Shown here: piece by piece, positions 48,609 through 58,103 of the stretch
Numbering within the stretch: the stretch's first letter is position 1
Layout: every line of letters starts with the position of its first letter
DNA from: Paraburkholderia sp. SG-MS1
Lineage (GTDB): Bacteria > Pseudomonadota > Gammaproteobacteria > Burkholderiales > Burkholderiaceae
Direction of reading: 5' to 3'
Assembly (NCBI RefSeq): GCF_012275575.1
Contig: NZ_NPIH01000239.1
Location: 1-64,000, forward strand
DNA: 64,000 nt
Notes under the pieces: generated by a model
Told to the model about the DNA's origin: nothing
The model's input: the letters and a program-made list of their open reading frames with translations, nothing else
The model's database searches: none
Position numbers and translations under genes: made by a program

Positions 48609-49844
48609 GTGGTGAAGATCGATCCGGACCGGTTGCTGGCCGACCTGAAACGGTTGCGCAGTTTTGGGGCGACCGGACCGGGCGTAGTCCGGCTTGCGCT
48701 CTCGCGGGTGGATCTGGCGTCGCGCGAGTGGCTCGCGGCACGCATGACCGAAGCGGGGCTCGACGCGCGCATCGACGGAGTGGGTACGGTGTTCGGCCGA
48801 TCGCGCAACAGCGGTCCCGCGCTCGTGATCGGCTCGCATACCGACACGCAACCGACCGGTGGCTGGCTCGACGGCGCGATGGGCGTGATCTACGGTCTGG
48901 AGATTGCGCGCGCGCTGGCGGAACACGACGGCACGAAGCATCTCGCCGTGGACGTGGCTTCGTGGATCGACGAAGAGGGCACGTTTTCCGGCTTGCTCGG
49001 CAGCAGAAGCTTCGTGGGCGATGCCGTCGACGAGGCAATCCGCGGTGCGACGAACCGGCAAGGCGAGCGCCTCGAAGACGTCCTCCAAGCTGCGGGTCTG
49101 GCGGGACGGCCGCGTGCGCGCTTCGAGCCCGGCCGTCAGGTCGCCTATCTGGAGCCGCATATCGAGCAGGGCGGCCGGTTGGAAGCGGCGGGGAAATCGA
49201 TCGGCATTGTCACGACGATCGTCGGTCTGCGTGAGTTGCGCCTGCGCTTCACGGGCCAGCGCAACCATGCCGGCACCACGCCGATGGCGATCCGGCGCGA
49301 TGCCGGCGCGGCGCTGGTCGCGTTTATCGCCATGATGAACGACGCGTTCGCACCACTCGCGGATGCCGACACCGTCTGGACCGTGGGCCGCATCGATCTC
49401 GACCCGGGTTCGCTGAGCATCGTGCCGGGCGCGGCCGACATGTATCTGCAATTCCGCGATGCCAATGCCGCGCGTTTGCAGGCGATGGAAAACAGACTGG
49501 CCGAGCTGGTGCGGGACTTCGATGCGCGAAACGGCGTGCATGTGGAATTGACGACCATCGACGTGCCGATGGAGCCGGTCAGCATGTCGCCGGCGCTCGC
49601 GGAGCATCTCGCCCAAGCCGCCGACGCGATCGCGCCGCGGCAATGGATTCGCATGCCGAGCGGGGCAGCGCACGACGCGCAGGTGATCGCGCGCTGCATG
49701 CCGGCCTGCATGATGTTCGTGCCGAGCATCGGCGGCGTGAGCCACGACTTCATCGAGGATACGGCCGAGGAGCACATCGTTCTGGGTTGCCAGGTCGCGG
49801 CCACGGCGGCGGCCGCTATCTTGCGGGAACAGCGGACGCGATAG
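48609..49844 (+). CDS. M20-family amidohydrolase (allantoate amidohydrolase / N-carbamoyl-L-amino acid hydrolase type)
   Basis: The 411-residue Zn- or Mn-dependent enzyme has the metal motifs GSHTDTQPTGGWLDGAMG and WIDEEGTFSG and the HIEQGGRLE block of the hydantoinase/carbamoylase group, which hydrolyse N-carbamoyl amino acids, ureidoglycine or allantoate. The start is GTG at 48609 (a second GTG follows), with AAGGAGAGG just upstream. No hydantoinase or purine-degradation gene is adjacent, so the exact substrate is open. Confidence 0.88.
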   Translation: MVKIDPDRLLADLKRLRSFGATGPGVVRLALSRVDLASREWLAARMTEAGLDARIDGVGTVFGRSRNSGPALVIGSHTDTQPTGGWLDGAMGVIYGLEIARALAEHDGTKHLAVDVASWIDEEGTFSGLLGSRSFVGDAVDEAIRGATNRQGERLEDVLQAAGLAGRPRARFEPGRQVAYLEPHIEQGGRLEAAGKSIGIVTTIVGLRELRLRFTGQRNHAGTTPMAIRRDAGAALVAFIAMMNDAFAPLADADTVWTVGRIDLDPGSLSIVPGAADMYLQFRDANAARLQAMENRLAELVRDFDARNGVHVELTTIDVPMEPVSMSPALAEHLAQAADAIAPRQWIRMPSGAAHDAQVIARCMPACMMFVPSIGGVSHDFIEDTAEEHIVLGCQVAATAAAAILREQRTR

Positions 49845-49879
49845 GTGCTTTATGCGCCGCTACAACGCCGCACTTGCGC

Positions 49880-50503
49880 TCAGTTGCCGAACAGCGATGC
49901 CTGCATGCCATGGCTCGGCGCATGGCGTGCGGGCTTCGCCGGAGCCTTGCGCTCGACGCCGCCGATTGCCGGCGCGTGCGCTTGCGACTGTGCTTGCGTA
50001 TCGCCCGCCGCTTCCAGCGAAGTCTGCCCGGCTTCGAGCGACAGCAGCAGCATCTTGTTGGCCAGCCCGCCTGCAAACCCTGTCAGCTCGCCGGACGCGC
50101 CGATCACGCGATGACACGGCGCGACGATCGAGATCGGGTTCCTGCCGTTTGCCGCGCCGACTGCCCGCACCGCATTGACGTTGCCGATCTGCTGCGCGAT
50201 TTCCGCGTAGCTGCGCGTCTGGCCGAACGGGATCGTCAACAGTGCGTGCCAGACTTTCTTCTGGAAGTCGGTGCCCTGAAAATCGAGCGCGAGGTCGAAC
50301 GCGTGCCGCGTGCCGGCGAAATACTCCTGCAACTGCCGCTCGGTTTCGATCAGCACGGCGCGGTCATTCGCTTCGACGAGTTCGCCGAGACGAACCCGGT
50401 TCGGCTTGTCGTTTTCCCACAGAATCGCGGCCAGGCGCTCGCCGTTGGCGACGAGCTTCAACCGACCGACAGGCGAATCCATCAACTTGTATGCGTACGT
50501 CAC
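49880..50503 (-). CDS. ogt: Methylated-DNA--protein-cysteine methyltransferase (Ogt type)
   Basis: The 207-residue protein has the alkyl-acceptor motif PCHRV with Cys130 and the preceding helix-turn-helix (IAQQIGNVNAVRAVGAANGRNP). It repairs O6-alkylguanine by suicidal transfer. The start is GTG at 50503 with AGGAG 9 bases upstream. Beyond the usual end at about residue 160 it carries a 45-residue Ala/Gln/Lys-rich, low-complexity tail that is not part of the fold. Confidence 0.92.
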   Translation of the reverse strand: MTYAYKLMDSPVGRLKLVANGERLAAILWENDKPNRVRLGELVEANDRAVLIETERQLQEYFAGTRHAFDLALDFQGTDFQKKVWHALLTIPFGQTRSYAEIAQQIGNVNAVRAVGAANGRNPISIVAPCHRVIGASGELTGFAGGLANKMLLLSLEAGQTSLEAAGDTQAQSQAHAPAIGGVERKAPAKPARHAPSHGMQASLFGN

Positions 50504-50826
50504 TTTGCTTGCTCCTGACTGGTTGGAGGCCGAGGCAAACGAGGCCGGTCGGCGAATCCGCGCTGAAAAGCGCGCCGATATCCGACAGTGTGAGCCTCGC
50601 TGCTTCTGAAGACGCTCCAGATCTTGCTATCTGATTCGTGCCCGGTATCGATGTTGCCGCACCTTGGCGGGAAAGCACGCAGGGCTGTCACTGTACCGCG
50701 CTTGCGCGTCCCTTCATAGGAGGCCGCGGGCCTTGCCAGCCGATCGAATACACTCGGGCCGCAGCGCATCTACACGCTCCGGCGAATGGCCCTGGCGCGC
50801 ATCCAGCCCGCGACTCAGTAGAATTG
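50504..50826. other. Divergent intergenic region, nothing recognised
   Basis: This 323-base gap separates ogt and the LRR-kinase gene. The kinase frame is open through most of it (from 50638), but the sequence there is not protein-like. No operator was recognised. Confidence 0.4.
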
Positions 50827-52203
50827 ATGCCTTCATACGATGCTCACCGCTTTCTCCTTACCGTGACGACGACACTAGAACAACTGCGGGCCGGGCAGCT
50901 CACGGGCGCACGCCAGCTCAAACTGGCGTGCGGCCTGAACGAATTCCCACGCGAAATTTTCGATCTCGCCGACACGCTTGAAGTGCTCGACCTCTCGGGC
51001 AATGCGCTCACCACGCTGCCCGACGATTTGCCGCGACTGCGCAATCTGCGCATTCTGTTCGCCTCCGACAACCCGTTCACCGAAATGCCAGAAGTGCTGG
51101 GCGAGTGCGCGCAACTAAGCATGGTTGGCTTCAAGGCGAACCGCATACGCACGGTGCCGGGTAACGCGCTCGCACCGCAATTGCGTTGGCTGATCCTGAC
51201 GGACAACGAGATCGAAGCATTGCCGCCGGAGATAGGCGGCTGTTCGCAATTGCAGAAGTTGATGCTGGCCGGCAACCGTTTGCGCACGCTTCCCGACCAA
51301 CTGGCCGCGTGCTCGCGGCTCGAATTGCTGCGTCTCGCGGCGAACCGGCTCGACGGATTGCCGGGCTGGCTGCTGCGTCTGCCGCGGCTCGCATGGCTGG
51401 CTTATGCGGGCAATCCGTTCAGCGAAGTGCTGGAAGCGGCGGCGATGCGCGACACGCCGATCGCCGGGATTCGCTGGGACAGGCTCACACTCGAACAGCC
51501 ATTGGGCGAGGGGGCTTCGGGTGTCATCTATCGCGCGCAGCTTTTCGCGAATCCCGAGCACGCGTCGCGTGCCGTCGCCGTGAAGCTGTTCAAAGGCGCC
51601 GTAACCAGCGATGGCTTGCCCGACTGCGAAATGGCCGCTTGCATTCGAGGCGGCGACCATGCGAACCTGATCGCCGTGGCGGGAAAAGTGCAGGACCATC
51701 CGGCGGATACCCATGGTCTTGTGATGGAACTGATCGATCCGCAATTCGGGAACCTCGCCGGTCCGCCGAGCCTCGCGTCCTGCACGCGCGACATCTACGA
51801 TACCGGCACGCGTTTCGATCTCGATTCGGCATTGGGTATTGCGCACGGGATTGCGGCGGCGGCAAATCATTTGCATCGGCGAGGCGTCATGCACGGCGAT
51901 CTGTATGCGCACAATATTTTGTATGACGGCGCCGGGCGCGCGCTGTTGGGCGATTTCGGCGCAGCGTCGTTCTATGCCGCGGACGATCGTGACACGGGTG
52001 CCGCGTTGCAGCGTGTGGAAGTCAGGGCGTATGGCTGCCTGCTCGAAGAATTGATCGAACGATGTGACGCTCTGGATGCACACCGGGACGTTGCGGCGAA
52101 GCTCACCGCATTGAAGGACGCTTGCTTGAGCGACGCGGTCGACAGCCGTCCGCTGTTCGATGAAATCGCAACCTGTGTGCTCGCGTTGAAGGGCGATCGA
52201 TGA
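50827..52203 (+). CDS. Leucine-rich-repeat protein kinase
   Basis: The 458-residue protein joins about seven LRRs (residues 35-205, recurrent L-x-x-L-x-L-x-x-N-x-(I/L)-x-x-LP) to a protein-kinase domain (about 218-458). Kinase elements seen are the glycine loop LGEGASGVIYRA, Lys253 in AVAVKLFK, the catalytic loop HGDLYAHNIL with Asp358 and Asn363, and DFG at Asp376. HGD in place of HRD resembles small-molecule and some bacterial kinases, but all core residues are present, so activity is expected. No membrane segment or signal is visible. ATG at 50827 follows an in-frame TTG; neither has a strong ribosome site. Confidence 0.88.
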   Translation: MPSYDAHRFLLTVTTTLEQLRAGQLTGARQLKLACGLNEFPREIFDLADTLEVLDLSGNALTTLPDDLPRLRNLRILFASDNPFTEMPEVLGECAQLSMVGFKANRIRTVPGNALAPQLRWLILTDNEIEALPPEIGGCSQLQKLMLAGNRLRTLPDQLAACSRLELLRLAANRLDGLPGWLLRLPRLAWLAYAGNPFSEVLEAAAMRDTPIAGIRWDRLTLEQPLGEGASGVIYRAQLFANPEHASRAVAVKLFKGAVTSDGLPDCEMAACIRGGDHANLIAVAGKVQDHPADTHGLVMELIDPQFGNLAGPPSLASCTRDIYDTGTRFDLDSALGIAHGIAAAANHLHRRGVMHGDLYAHNILYDGAGRALLGDFGAASFYAADDRDTGAALQRVEVRAYGCLLEELIERCDALDAHRDVAAKLTALKDACLSDAVDSRPLFDEIATCVLALKGDR

Positions 52204-52299
52204 ACCGCCTGCACGGCCCCGCACGTCGTCGGCGGCGCGCTCCGCTTCCGTTCGAACGCGGCGTGGCATGAGCAAGGTGGCCCCGCAAGGAGAGAACCG

Positions 52300-53259
52300 A
52301 TGAAGCAGACCATGCGCCGCCGCATGCTGTTTGCCGGCGCGCTCGCAGCCGCCGGACTGAGCGGGGCGGCACGTGTCGACGCGCAAGGCGGCCAGGCGAA
52401 GATCGCGCTCGTGCTGAAGTCGCTCGCCGATCCGTTCACGGTGGCGATGGCCGACGCCGCGCGCAATCATCAGCAGCACTACGCAGCGCAATTCGAGCTG
52501 ACGGTGCGGGGCACCGCGCGGGAGACCGACACGGCCGCGCAGATCCGGATGGTCGAGGAGATGATCAAGGCGAAGATGGACGCGATCGTGATTGCGCCCA
52601 CTGATTCGAAGGCGCTCACGGCCGCGGTGGCGCGTGGCGTTCGCGCCGGCATCATCATGATCACGATCGACAATCCGCTCGACGACGCGTCGCAGGTGGC
52701 CGCCGGCATCTCGGTGCCGTTCGTTGGTCCGAACAATCGCAAAGGCGCGGCGCAGGTGGGGCACTATGTGGCCGGCCGGCTCAAGGCGGGCGATCAGGTG
52801 GGAATCATCGAAGGCATTACGGTGGATCGCAATGCGCAGCAACGCACGGCCGGCAGCAAGGACGCCATGGACGCCGCCGGTATCAAGGTCGTCGCGATTC
52901 AGGCCGGCAATTGGGACTACGGCAAGGGCCGCGACGTGGCCACGAGAATGCTCAACGAGCATCCGCAGATTCGTGCGCTACTGTGCGGCAACGACAACAT
53001 GGCGATGGGCGCGGTCGATGCGATTCGCGACGCGGGCCGAAGCGGCGGCGTGTATGTCACCGGCTATAACGCTGTCGAAGCCATCAAGCCGCTCCTCGCC
53101 GACGGCCGCGTGCTCGCGACGATCAATCAGTTTGCCGACCGGCAAGCGATCTTCGGCATCGATGTGGCGTTAAAGGCGGGGACCGAACACAAGAAGCAGA
53201 AAGATCTGTCGAGACTGATTGAAACGCCATTGCAACTCGTCACCGCCGCGGGTCATTGA
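52300..53259 (+). CDS. Periplasmic sugar-binding protein (RbsB-like), orphan
   Basis: The 319-residue protein has a signal sequence with an Arg-rich start (MKQTMRRRML) ending near VDAQ and the type I periplasmic binding fold (KIALVLKSLADPFTVAMADAARNH, DAIVIAPTDSKAL, ALLCGNDNMAMGAVDAI). Such proteins deliver ribose, inositol or similar sugars to ABC importers, or act as chemoreceptor ligands. No ATPase or permease gene is adjacent. AAGGAGAG lies 5 bases before the ATG. It follows the LRR-kinase gene by 96 bases and may share its transcript. Confidence 0.85.
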   Translation: MKQTMRRRMLFAGALAAAGLSGAARVDAQGGQAKIALVLKSLADPFTVAMADAARNHQQHYAAQFELTVRGTARETDTAAQIRMVEEMIKAKMDAIVIAPTDSKALTAAVARGVRAGIIMITIDNPLDDASQVAAGISVPFVGPNNRKGAAQVGHYVAGRLKAGDQVGIIEGITVDRNAQQRTAGSKDAMDAAGIKVVAIQAGNWDYGKGRDVATRMLNEHPQIRALLCGNDNMAMGAVDAIRDAGRSGGVYVTGYNAVEAIKPLLADGRVLATINQFADRQAIFGIDVALKAGTEHKKQKDLSRLIETPLQLVTAAGH

Positions 53260-53284
53260 GCGCCGGCGCTCGCCGGCCCTTTGT

Positions 53285-53716
53285 CTATTCCGCCTTCATT
53301 TTGCGCGGTTTGGTCGCCTTTTCGAGCTTGTTGTACTCGAAGCTGGGCACCGACTTCAGCGCTTCCTTCGTGGCCCCCGCGAGGAACAGGTTGCCGTCGC
53401 GAATCTCGAAGTGATCGACCGGGATCGCTACATAATGCTTGCCCATCCCGAGAAAGCCGCCGACCGAGACAACTGCGAAAGTCGCCTTGCGGTCCGGCGA
53501 AATGATCACGTCGTAGATGCTGCCGATCTTGTCGTTGAGATCGTTGTAGACCGGCTCGTCGACGAGCGCGCGGCGCACGCTCCAGCCCTTGAGCAGCGCG
53601 TTGGTCTGCTCGACCGTGCCGCCGAGCGGCTGCAAGCCGGCGATCTGAGCGAACGCGCCCTGTGACGCGCAGATTGCGGCGAGAGCCGTTGTGCAAATCA
53701 GTGTTCTTGCTTTCAT
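53285..53716 (-). CDS. Exported PRC-barrel domain protein
   Basis: The 143-residue protein has a signal peptide ending near GAFAQ and a PRC-barrel-like domain at about 55-115 (DLNDKIGSIYDVIISPDRKATFAVVSVGGFLGMGKHYVAIP). PRC barrels of this kind occur in exported stress or envelope proteins of alpha- and betaproteobacteria. GGGAGG lies 8 bases before the ATG at 53716. It is a single gene convergent with the sugar-binding protein. Confidence 0.85.
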   Translation of the reverse strand: MKARTLICTTALAAICASQGAFAQIAGLQPLGGTVEQTNALLKGWSVRRALVDEPVYNDLNDKIGSIYDVIISPDRKATFAVVSVGGFLGMGKHYVAIPVDHFEIRDGNLFLAGATKEALKSVPSFEYNKLEKATKPRKMKAE

Positions 53717-54010
53717 CGTTTGCCTCCCGTGGATTGTCGAATCGTTGTTCGCCATCGTTTTTGCCTGGGTTGCTTTGCGTGCAGATCCGGTAGCACGTCA
53801 CATGCCGGGGTTGCTAACGGGTCTCTCGGATCGTGTGCCCCTGAAGCGTCCACACGCTTCTCACTTGATGCGCTTTCGGAATGACCTGTTGCCGAATTGT
53901 CAATGGCACGGCCTGGCCTCGTGACTTAATATCGCGCCAACGTGGACGGGCCGAAAGCGCGTTGCGCGACACGGTCCGCACGACAAAACAAACAACCGGA
54001 GACACGCAAT

Positions 54011-54850
54011 ATGGCTACGACCATTCTGAACCGCCTGCTCGGATTCACTATCGGCGCAAGCATCGCACTGAGTGCGTTCAGCGCTTACGCAGGCGCCACG
54101 CTCGACCGCGTCATGAAGAACGGCAACATGGTCGTCGCGACGAGCGGCAAGTGGCCTCCCCAAGCGTTCCTGAACGACAAGCATGAATTCGACGGTTTCG
54201 ATATTGACGTCGCCAAAGAAATCGCTCGCCGGCTCGGTGTGAAGGTGTCGTTCGATACGCCGCAATTCAGTCTGATGACGGGCGGGCACTGGCACGGTCG
54301 CTGGGACCTGTCCGTGCTTTCCGTGACGCCGACCAAACCGCGCGCCGAATTGCTCGATTTTCCCGCGGTCTATTACTACAGCCCCTATGTGTTCGTGGTG
54401 AACAAGGACTCGAAGGCCACGACGCGTAACGATCTGAACGGCAAGGTGATCGGTGTCGAAGCAGGCACCACGTCGGAAGACTACGTGCGCAATCACCTCG
54501 ACATCGCCGGCCCGGATGTGCCGGCATTCAAGTACATGTCGCAAAAGCCGAAGGAAATCAAAACCTATACGGACTCCATGCTGCCGTATGACGATCTGCG
54601 CATCGGCGACGGCAAGCGTCTGGACGGCATCGTTACGCCCGAGCAAACCGCGCTCGCCGCGATCAAGAGCGGCTATCCGGTGAAGATCATTCCCGCCGAC
54701 TACGCCTATCGCGAGCCGCTCGCCATCGTGGCCGACAAGGGCGATGGGGAATGGAACCGGAAAGTCGGTGACGTCGTGCAGCAAATGAAGCAGGACGGCA
54801 CGCTGTCGAAAATCAGCATGAAATGGTTCGGCAACGATTACACGAAGTAA
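54011..54850 (+). CDS. Polar-amino-acid ABC transporter substrate-binding protein
   Basis: The 279-residue protein has a signal peptide ending near SAYAG and the SBP_bac_3 fold (GNMVVATSGKWPPQAF, FDGFDIDVAKEIARRLGVKV, NGKVIGVEAGTTSEDYV). It binds an amino acid or amino-acid-like amine in the periplasm. GGAGA lies 9 bases before the ATG. It is first in an operon with a DAO-type oxidoreductase, a permease and an ATPase, which suggests the imported compound is oxidised at an amine. Confidence 0.9.
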   Translation: MATTILNRLLGFTIGASIALSAFSAYAGATLDRVMKNGNMVVATSGKWPPQAFLNDKHEFDGFDIDVAKEIARRLGVKVSFDTPQFSLMTGGHWHGRWDLSVLSVTPTKPRAELLDFPAVYYYSPYVFVVNKDSKATTRNDLNGKVIGVEAGTTSEDYVRNHLDIAGPDVPAFKYMSQKPKEIKTYTDSMLPYDDLRIGDGKRLDGIVTPEQTALAAIKSGYPVKIIPADYAYREPLAIVADKGDGEWNRKVGDVVQQMKQDGTLSKISMKWFGNDYTK

Positions 54851-54931
54851 ATGATGCGAAGTAATCGCTGCGGCGACTTGCGCCGCCGCAGCGCCTGATC
54901 GACAAGAACAACAACCGGCGCGAATCAGAAG

Positions 54932-56215
54932 ATGGCTTCTTACCTCGATACCTATTACACCCGGACACTACGAACGGTCGAGCCGAGAGCGGTGCTCAGC
55001 GGCGCGATGCAGGCCGATGTCTGCATCGTCGGCGCGGGGATGGCGGGAATCACCACGGCGCTGGAATTGCTGCGCCGTGGCCGTTCGGTGATTCTGCTCG
55101 AGGCGCAGCGCGTGTCGTGGGGCGCATCGGGACGCAACGGCGGTGTGGTCAGTCCCGGCTATTCGACCAGCTTCGGGCGGATCGTGCAGCGCGTGGGCGT
55201 CGACGACGCGAAGTCGATCTACCGGATGTCGATAGAAGGCGTCGACATCGTGGCGGACAATATCCAGCGGCTCGGGATTCAGGAAGCGCAGCCGGTTAGC
55301 GGCGTGTTACGCGTGTCCCGTCACGAGGACACCGCGGAAATGCGGGCGTACCAGGCATGGCTTGCTCGCGAGTTTCAATACGACGTCAGCTTCAAATCGC
55401 GCGAAGAAATTCGTGAGCTGCTCGTGTCGGACAAATATCGACACGCTATCTACAACGAGCGGGGCTTCCATTTTCACCCGCTGAACTACGCGCGGGCGCT
55501 GGTCGCGGAAATCGAGCATCTCGGCGGGCGGGTATTCGAAGATTCGGAAGTGCTGTCGATGGATGGCTCATCCGCCGTCAAGCGTCTCAAAACCGCTCAT
55601 GGCAGCGTGTCCGCTCGCGACGTCGTGTTCACCTGTGGCGGCTACACCGGCACCGTGGTGCCACGGCTCGCGCGCAGCTATCTGCCGATTTCCACTTACA
55701 TGCTCGTTACCGAACCGGCGCGCGACCTGATTGCGACGGCGATTCGCACGAGAGCCTCGGTGGGCGACAGCCGCCGCGCGAGCGACTATTACCGCCTCGT
55801 CGACGACGGCGAGCGCATTCTCTGGGGCGGCATGATCACGACGCGCCGCTCCGAGCCGGACCGCCTTGCCGAAGTACTGCGCCAGCGCATGGTCGATACC
55901 TACCCGCAACTGGCCCCGCTGAAAGTGGAGCTCGCGTGGTCTGGGCGCATGTCGTATGCACGGCATCTGATGCCGCTCATCGGCAGTCTGCAAACAGGCG
56001 TGTGGTACTGCATGGGATTCGGCGGTCACGGCATGAACACGACCGCTATCGGAGGCCGTCTGATCGCCCAGGGCATCACTGGCGAAACCGACCGCTACCG
56101 TCTGTTTGCGCCGTTCGGCCTCGAATGGAACGGCGGCCCTGCCGGCACCGCCGCCGTTCAGCTCACCTACTGGTACTACCAGCTGATGGATTTCATGCGC
56201 GAACGCGCTGCGTGA
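54932..56215 (+). CDS. DAO-family FAD-dependent oxidoreductase
   Basis: The 427-residue flavoenzyme has the dinucleotide-binding motif VCIVGAGMAGITTALELLRRG (about 30-50), followed by WGASGRNGG and the C-terminal FGGHGMNTTAIGG motif of the DadA/PuuB group. These enzymes oxidise secondary or primary amines such as D-amino acids, sarcosine or γ-glutamylputrescine. It lies within a polar-amino-acid ABC operon, between binding protein and permease, so the substrate is presumably the imported compound. The ribosome site is weak. Confidence 0.88.
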   Translation: MASYLDTYYTRTLRTVEPRAVLSGAMQADVCIVGAGMAGITTALELLRRGRSVILLEAQRVSWGASGRNGGVVSPGYSTSFGRIVQRVGVDDAKSIYRMSIEGVDIVADNIQRLGIQEAQPVSGVLRVSRHEDTAEMRAYQAWLAREFQYDVSFKSREEIRELLVSDKYRHAIYNERGFHFHPLNYARALVAEIEHLGGRVFEDSEVLSMDGSSAVKRLKTAHGSVSARDVVFTCGGYTGTVVPRLARSYLPISTYMLVTEPARDLIATAIRTRASVGDSRRASDYYRLVDDGERILWGGMITTRRSEPDRLAEVLRQRMVDTYPQLAPLKVELAWSGRMSYARHLMPLIGSLQTGVWYCMGFGGHGMNTTAIGGRLIAQGITGETDRYRLFAPFGLEWNGGPAGTAAVQLTYWYYQLMDFMRERAA

Positions 56216-56241
56216 CCGCGCGCGGCTCACAGGAGGAACAC

Positions 56242-57210
56242 ATGTTTGCAGAAGAGGCTACCGGCGTCGACAAGCGAAACCCCGGCCCTGTGCTCGTTTT
56301 GCTCGGCGCGTTGCTGCTCGGCGGATATTACGCGGTGCAACTTGCGCCCGAGTGGATTGCCGGCATGACGCACGGCTTGCCTGCACTCGGCATCGACGCG
56401 GCACTGCTCACCAAACTGCTGGGCGGCGCGGTGGTGCTTGCCGCGCTGGTCGCCAACTGCTATCTGCTGCTGCGTCTGTCGCTGCGGCTGCAGATAATCG
56501 TCGTGTGGTGCGAGCTGGCGTTGCTGGTCGTATTGTTCTTCTCTACATTTAATCTTTCGTTCGAATTCATCGAAAGGAAAATTGGTTATCTGATCCTGCA
56601 GGGCGCCACGACAACGCTGTATATCTCGGCGATTTCAATCGCCATTGCATTTGTGCTCGCATTGATCGGCGCGTTGGCGAAGTTGTCGTCGAGTGGCATT
56701 GCGATTGGCGTCGCGACGTTCTATACGTCGCTGTTTCGCGGCTTGCCGTTGCTGATGCAGATCTTCATTCTGTATCTCGGCCTGCCGCAACTGGGTTATA
56801 TCGTGAACCCGATTCCTGCCGGTGTGGCGGCGCTGTCGCTTTGCTATGGCGCGTACATGACGGAGATCTTCCGCGCCGGTATTCAAAGCATTCCGAAGGG
56901 ACAGTGGGACGCGGCGCGCGCACTGGGCCTCAGTCACAGCATGATGATGCGGCTCGTCATTCTGCCGCAGGCGCTGCGGGTCATCATTCCGCCGACGGGC
57001 AACCAGTTCATCGCGATGCTGAAAGACAGCTCGCTGGTGTCGGTGGTCGGCGTATGGGAGTTGACGTATGTCGCCACGACCGAAGGTCAGCGCGAATTCC
57101 GGCACATGGAAATGCTGATCTCGGCGGCGCTGATCTACTGGCTGTTGTCGATGGTGCTCGAAGTGATCCAGTCACGCATCGAGCGCAGGTTCAGGAAATC
57201 GGTGCGATGA
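56242..57210 (+). CDS. Polar-amino-acid ABC transporter permease
   Basis: The 322-residue protein has a non-standard N-terminal half with three hydrophobic segments, then a HisM/ArtQ-type permease core ([28 protein letters not shown], and the ATPase-contact loop [14 protein letters not shown]). The N-terminal extension makes it longer than usual (about 220 residues). AGGAGG precedes the ATG at 56242 by 6 bases. It follows the oxidoreductase by 26 bases. Confidence 0.9.
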   Translation: MFAEEATGVDKRNPGPVLVLLGALLLGGYYAVQLAPEWIAGMTHGLPALGIDAALLTKLLGGAVVLAALVANCYLLLRLSLRLQIIVVWCELALLVVLFFSTFNLSFEFIERKIGYLILQGATTTLYISAISIAIAFVLALIGALAKLSSSGIAIGVATFYTSLFRGLPLLMQIFILYLGLPQLGYIVNPIPAGVAALSLCYGAYMTEIFRAGIQSIPKGQWDAARALGLSHSMMMRLVILPQALRVIIPPTGNQFIAMLKDSSLVSVVGVWELTYVATTEGQREFRHMEMLISAALIYWLLSMVLEVIQSRIERRFRKSVR

Positions 57211-57241
57211 ACGGCTCGCTGACACTGACGAGGAAAGCGCA

Positions 57242-58024
57242 ATGGAAGCCACGTTGAGCGTTGAAAAACAGCTGCGGCAAGCGAGTGTGCCAGCAGTGGA
57301 ATTGAACCGCGTGAACAAATGGTACGGCGCGATTCATGTGCTGCGCGATGTCAGCATGAACGTTGCGCCGGGAGAACGGGTGGTGATTCTCGGCCCATCT
57401 GGATCGGGCAAATCCACGTTGATTCGATGTATCAACCGGCTCGAACGTCATCAGCAGGGACGAATACGCGTCGACGACGTCGAACTGACGGACGACGTGC
57501 GCACGCTTCATGCGATTCGCCGCAAGGTGGGGATGGTGTTCCAGTCGTTCAATCTGTTTGCGCACCTGACCGTGCTCGAAAACTGCATGCTCGCGTCGAC
57601 CCATGTGCGGCGGATGTCGAAGGCCGATGCACAGGCGCTGGCGATGCACTATCTCGAACGGGTGCGCATTCCCGAGCAGGCCGGCAAGTATCCCGGACAA
57701 CTGTCCGGCGGCCAGCAACAACGGGTGGCGATTGCACGCGCGCTGTGCATGCAGCCGCAGATCATGCTGTTCGACGAGCCGACGTCGGCGCTCGATCCCG
57801 AGATGATCAAGGAAGTGCTTGAAACCATGATCGGGCTGGCAGACTCCGGCATGACGATGATCTGCGTGACCCACGAGATGGGATTCGCGAGGCAGGTTGC
57901 GGATCGCGTGGTGTTTATGGATCAGGGCGACGTCATCGAAACCGGGACGCCGCGGGAGGTGTTCGATCATCCTCGTAGTGCGCGGCTCAAGCAATTTCTT
58001 TGTCAGGTCGTGAGGGCGGACTAG
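57242..58024 (+). CDS. Polar-amino-acid ABC transporter ATP-binding protein
   Basis: The 260-residue ATPase has Walker [10 protein letters not shown], signature [15 protein letters not shown], Walker [13 protein letters not shown] and the switch His in [10 protein letters not shown]. It is of the GlnQ/HisP type and energises the upstream permease. AGGAAAGC precedes the ATG. It is the last gene of the four-gene operon and is convergent with a GntR gene. Confidence 0.93.
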   Translation: MEATLSVEKQLRQASVPAVELNRVNKWYGAIHVLRDVSMNVAPGERVVILGPSGSGKSTLIRCINRLERHQQGRIRVDDVELTDDVRTLHAIRRKVGMVFQSFNLFAHLTVLENCMLASTHVRRMSKADAQALAMHYLERVRIPEQAGKYPGQLSGGQQQRVAIARALCMQPQIMLFDEPTSALDPEMIKEVLETMIGLADSGMTMICVTHEMGFARQVADRVVFMDQGDVIETGTPREVFDHPRSARLKQFLCQVVRAD

Positions 58025-58103
58025 GTCGGGTTGCCGGTACGCCATTCACGCGATGTGGGGTGGCTTTCAACAACGGCGTTCGCCCATACCTCGCCGACCC
58101 TCT

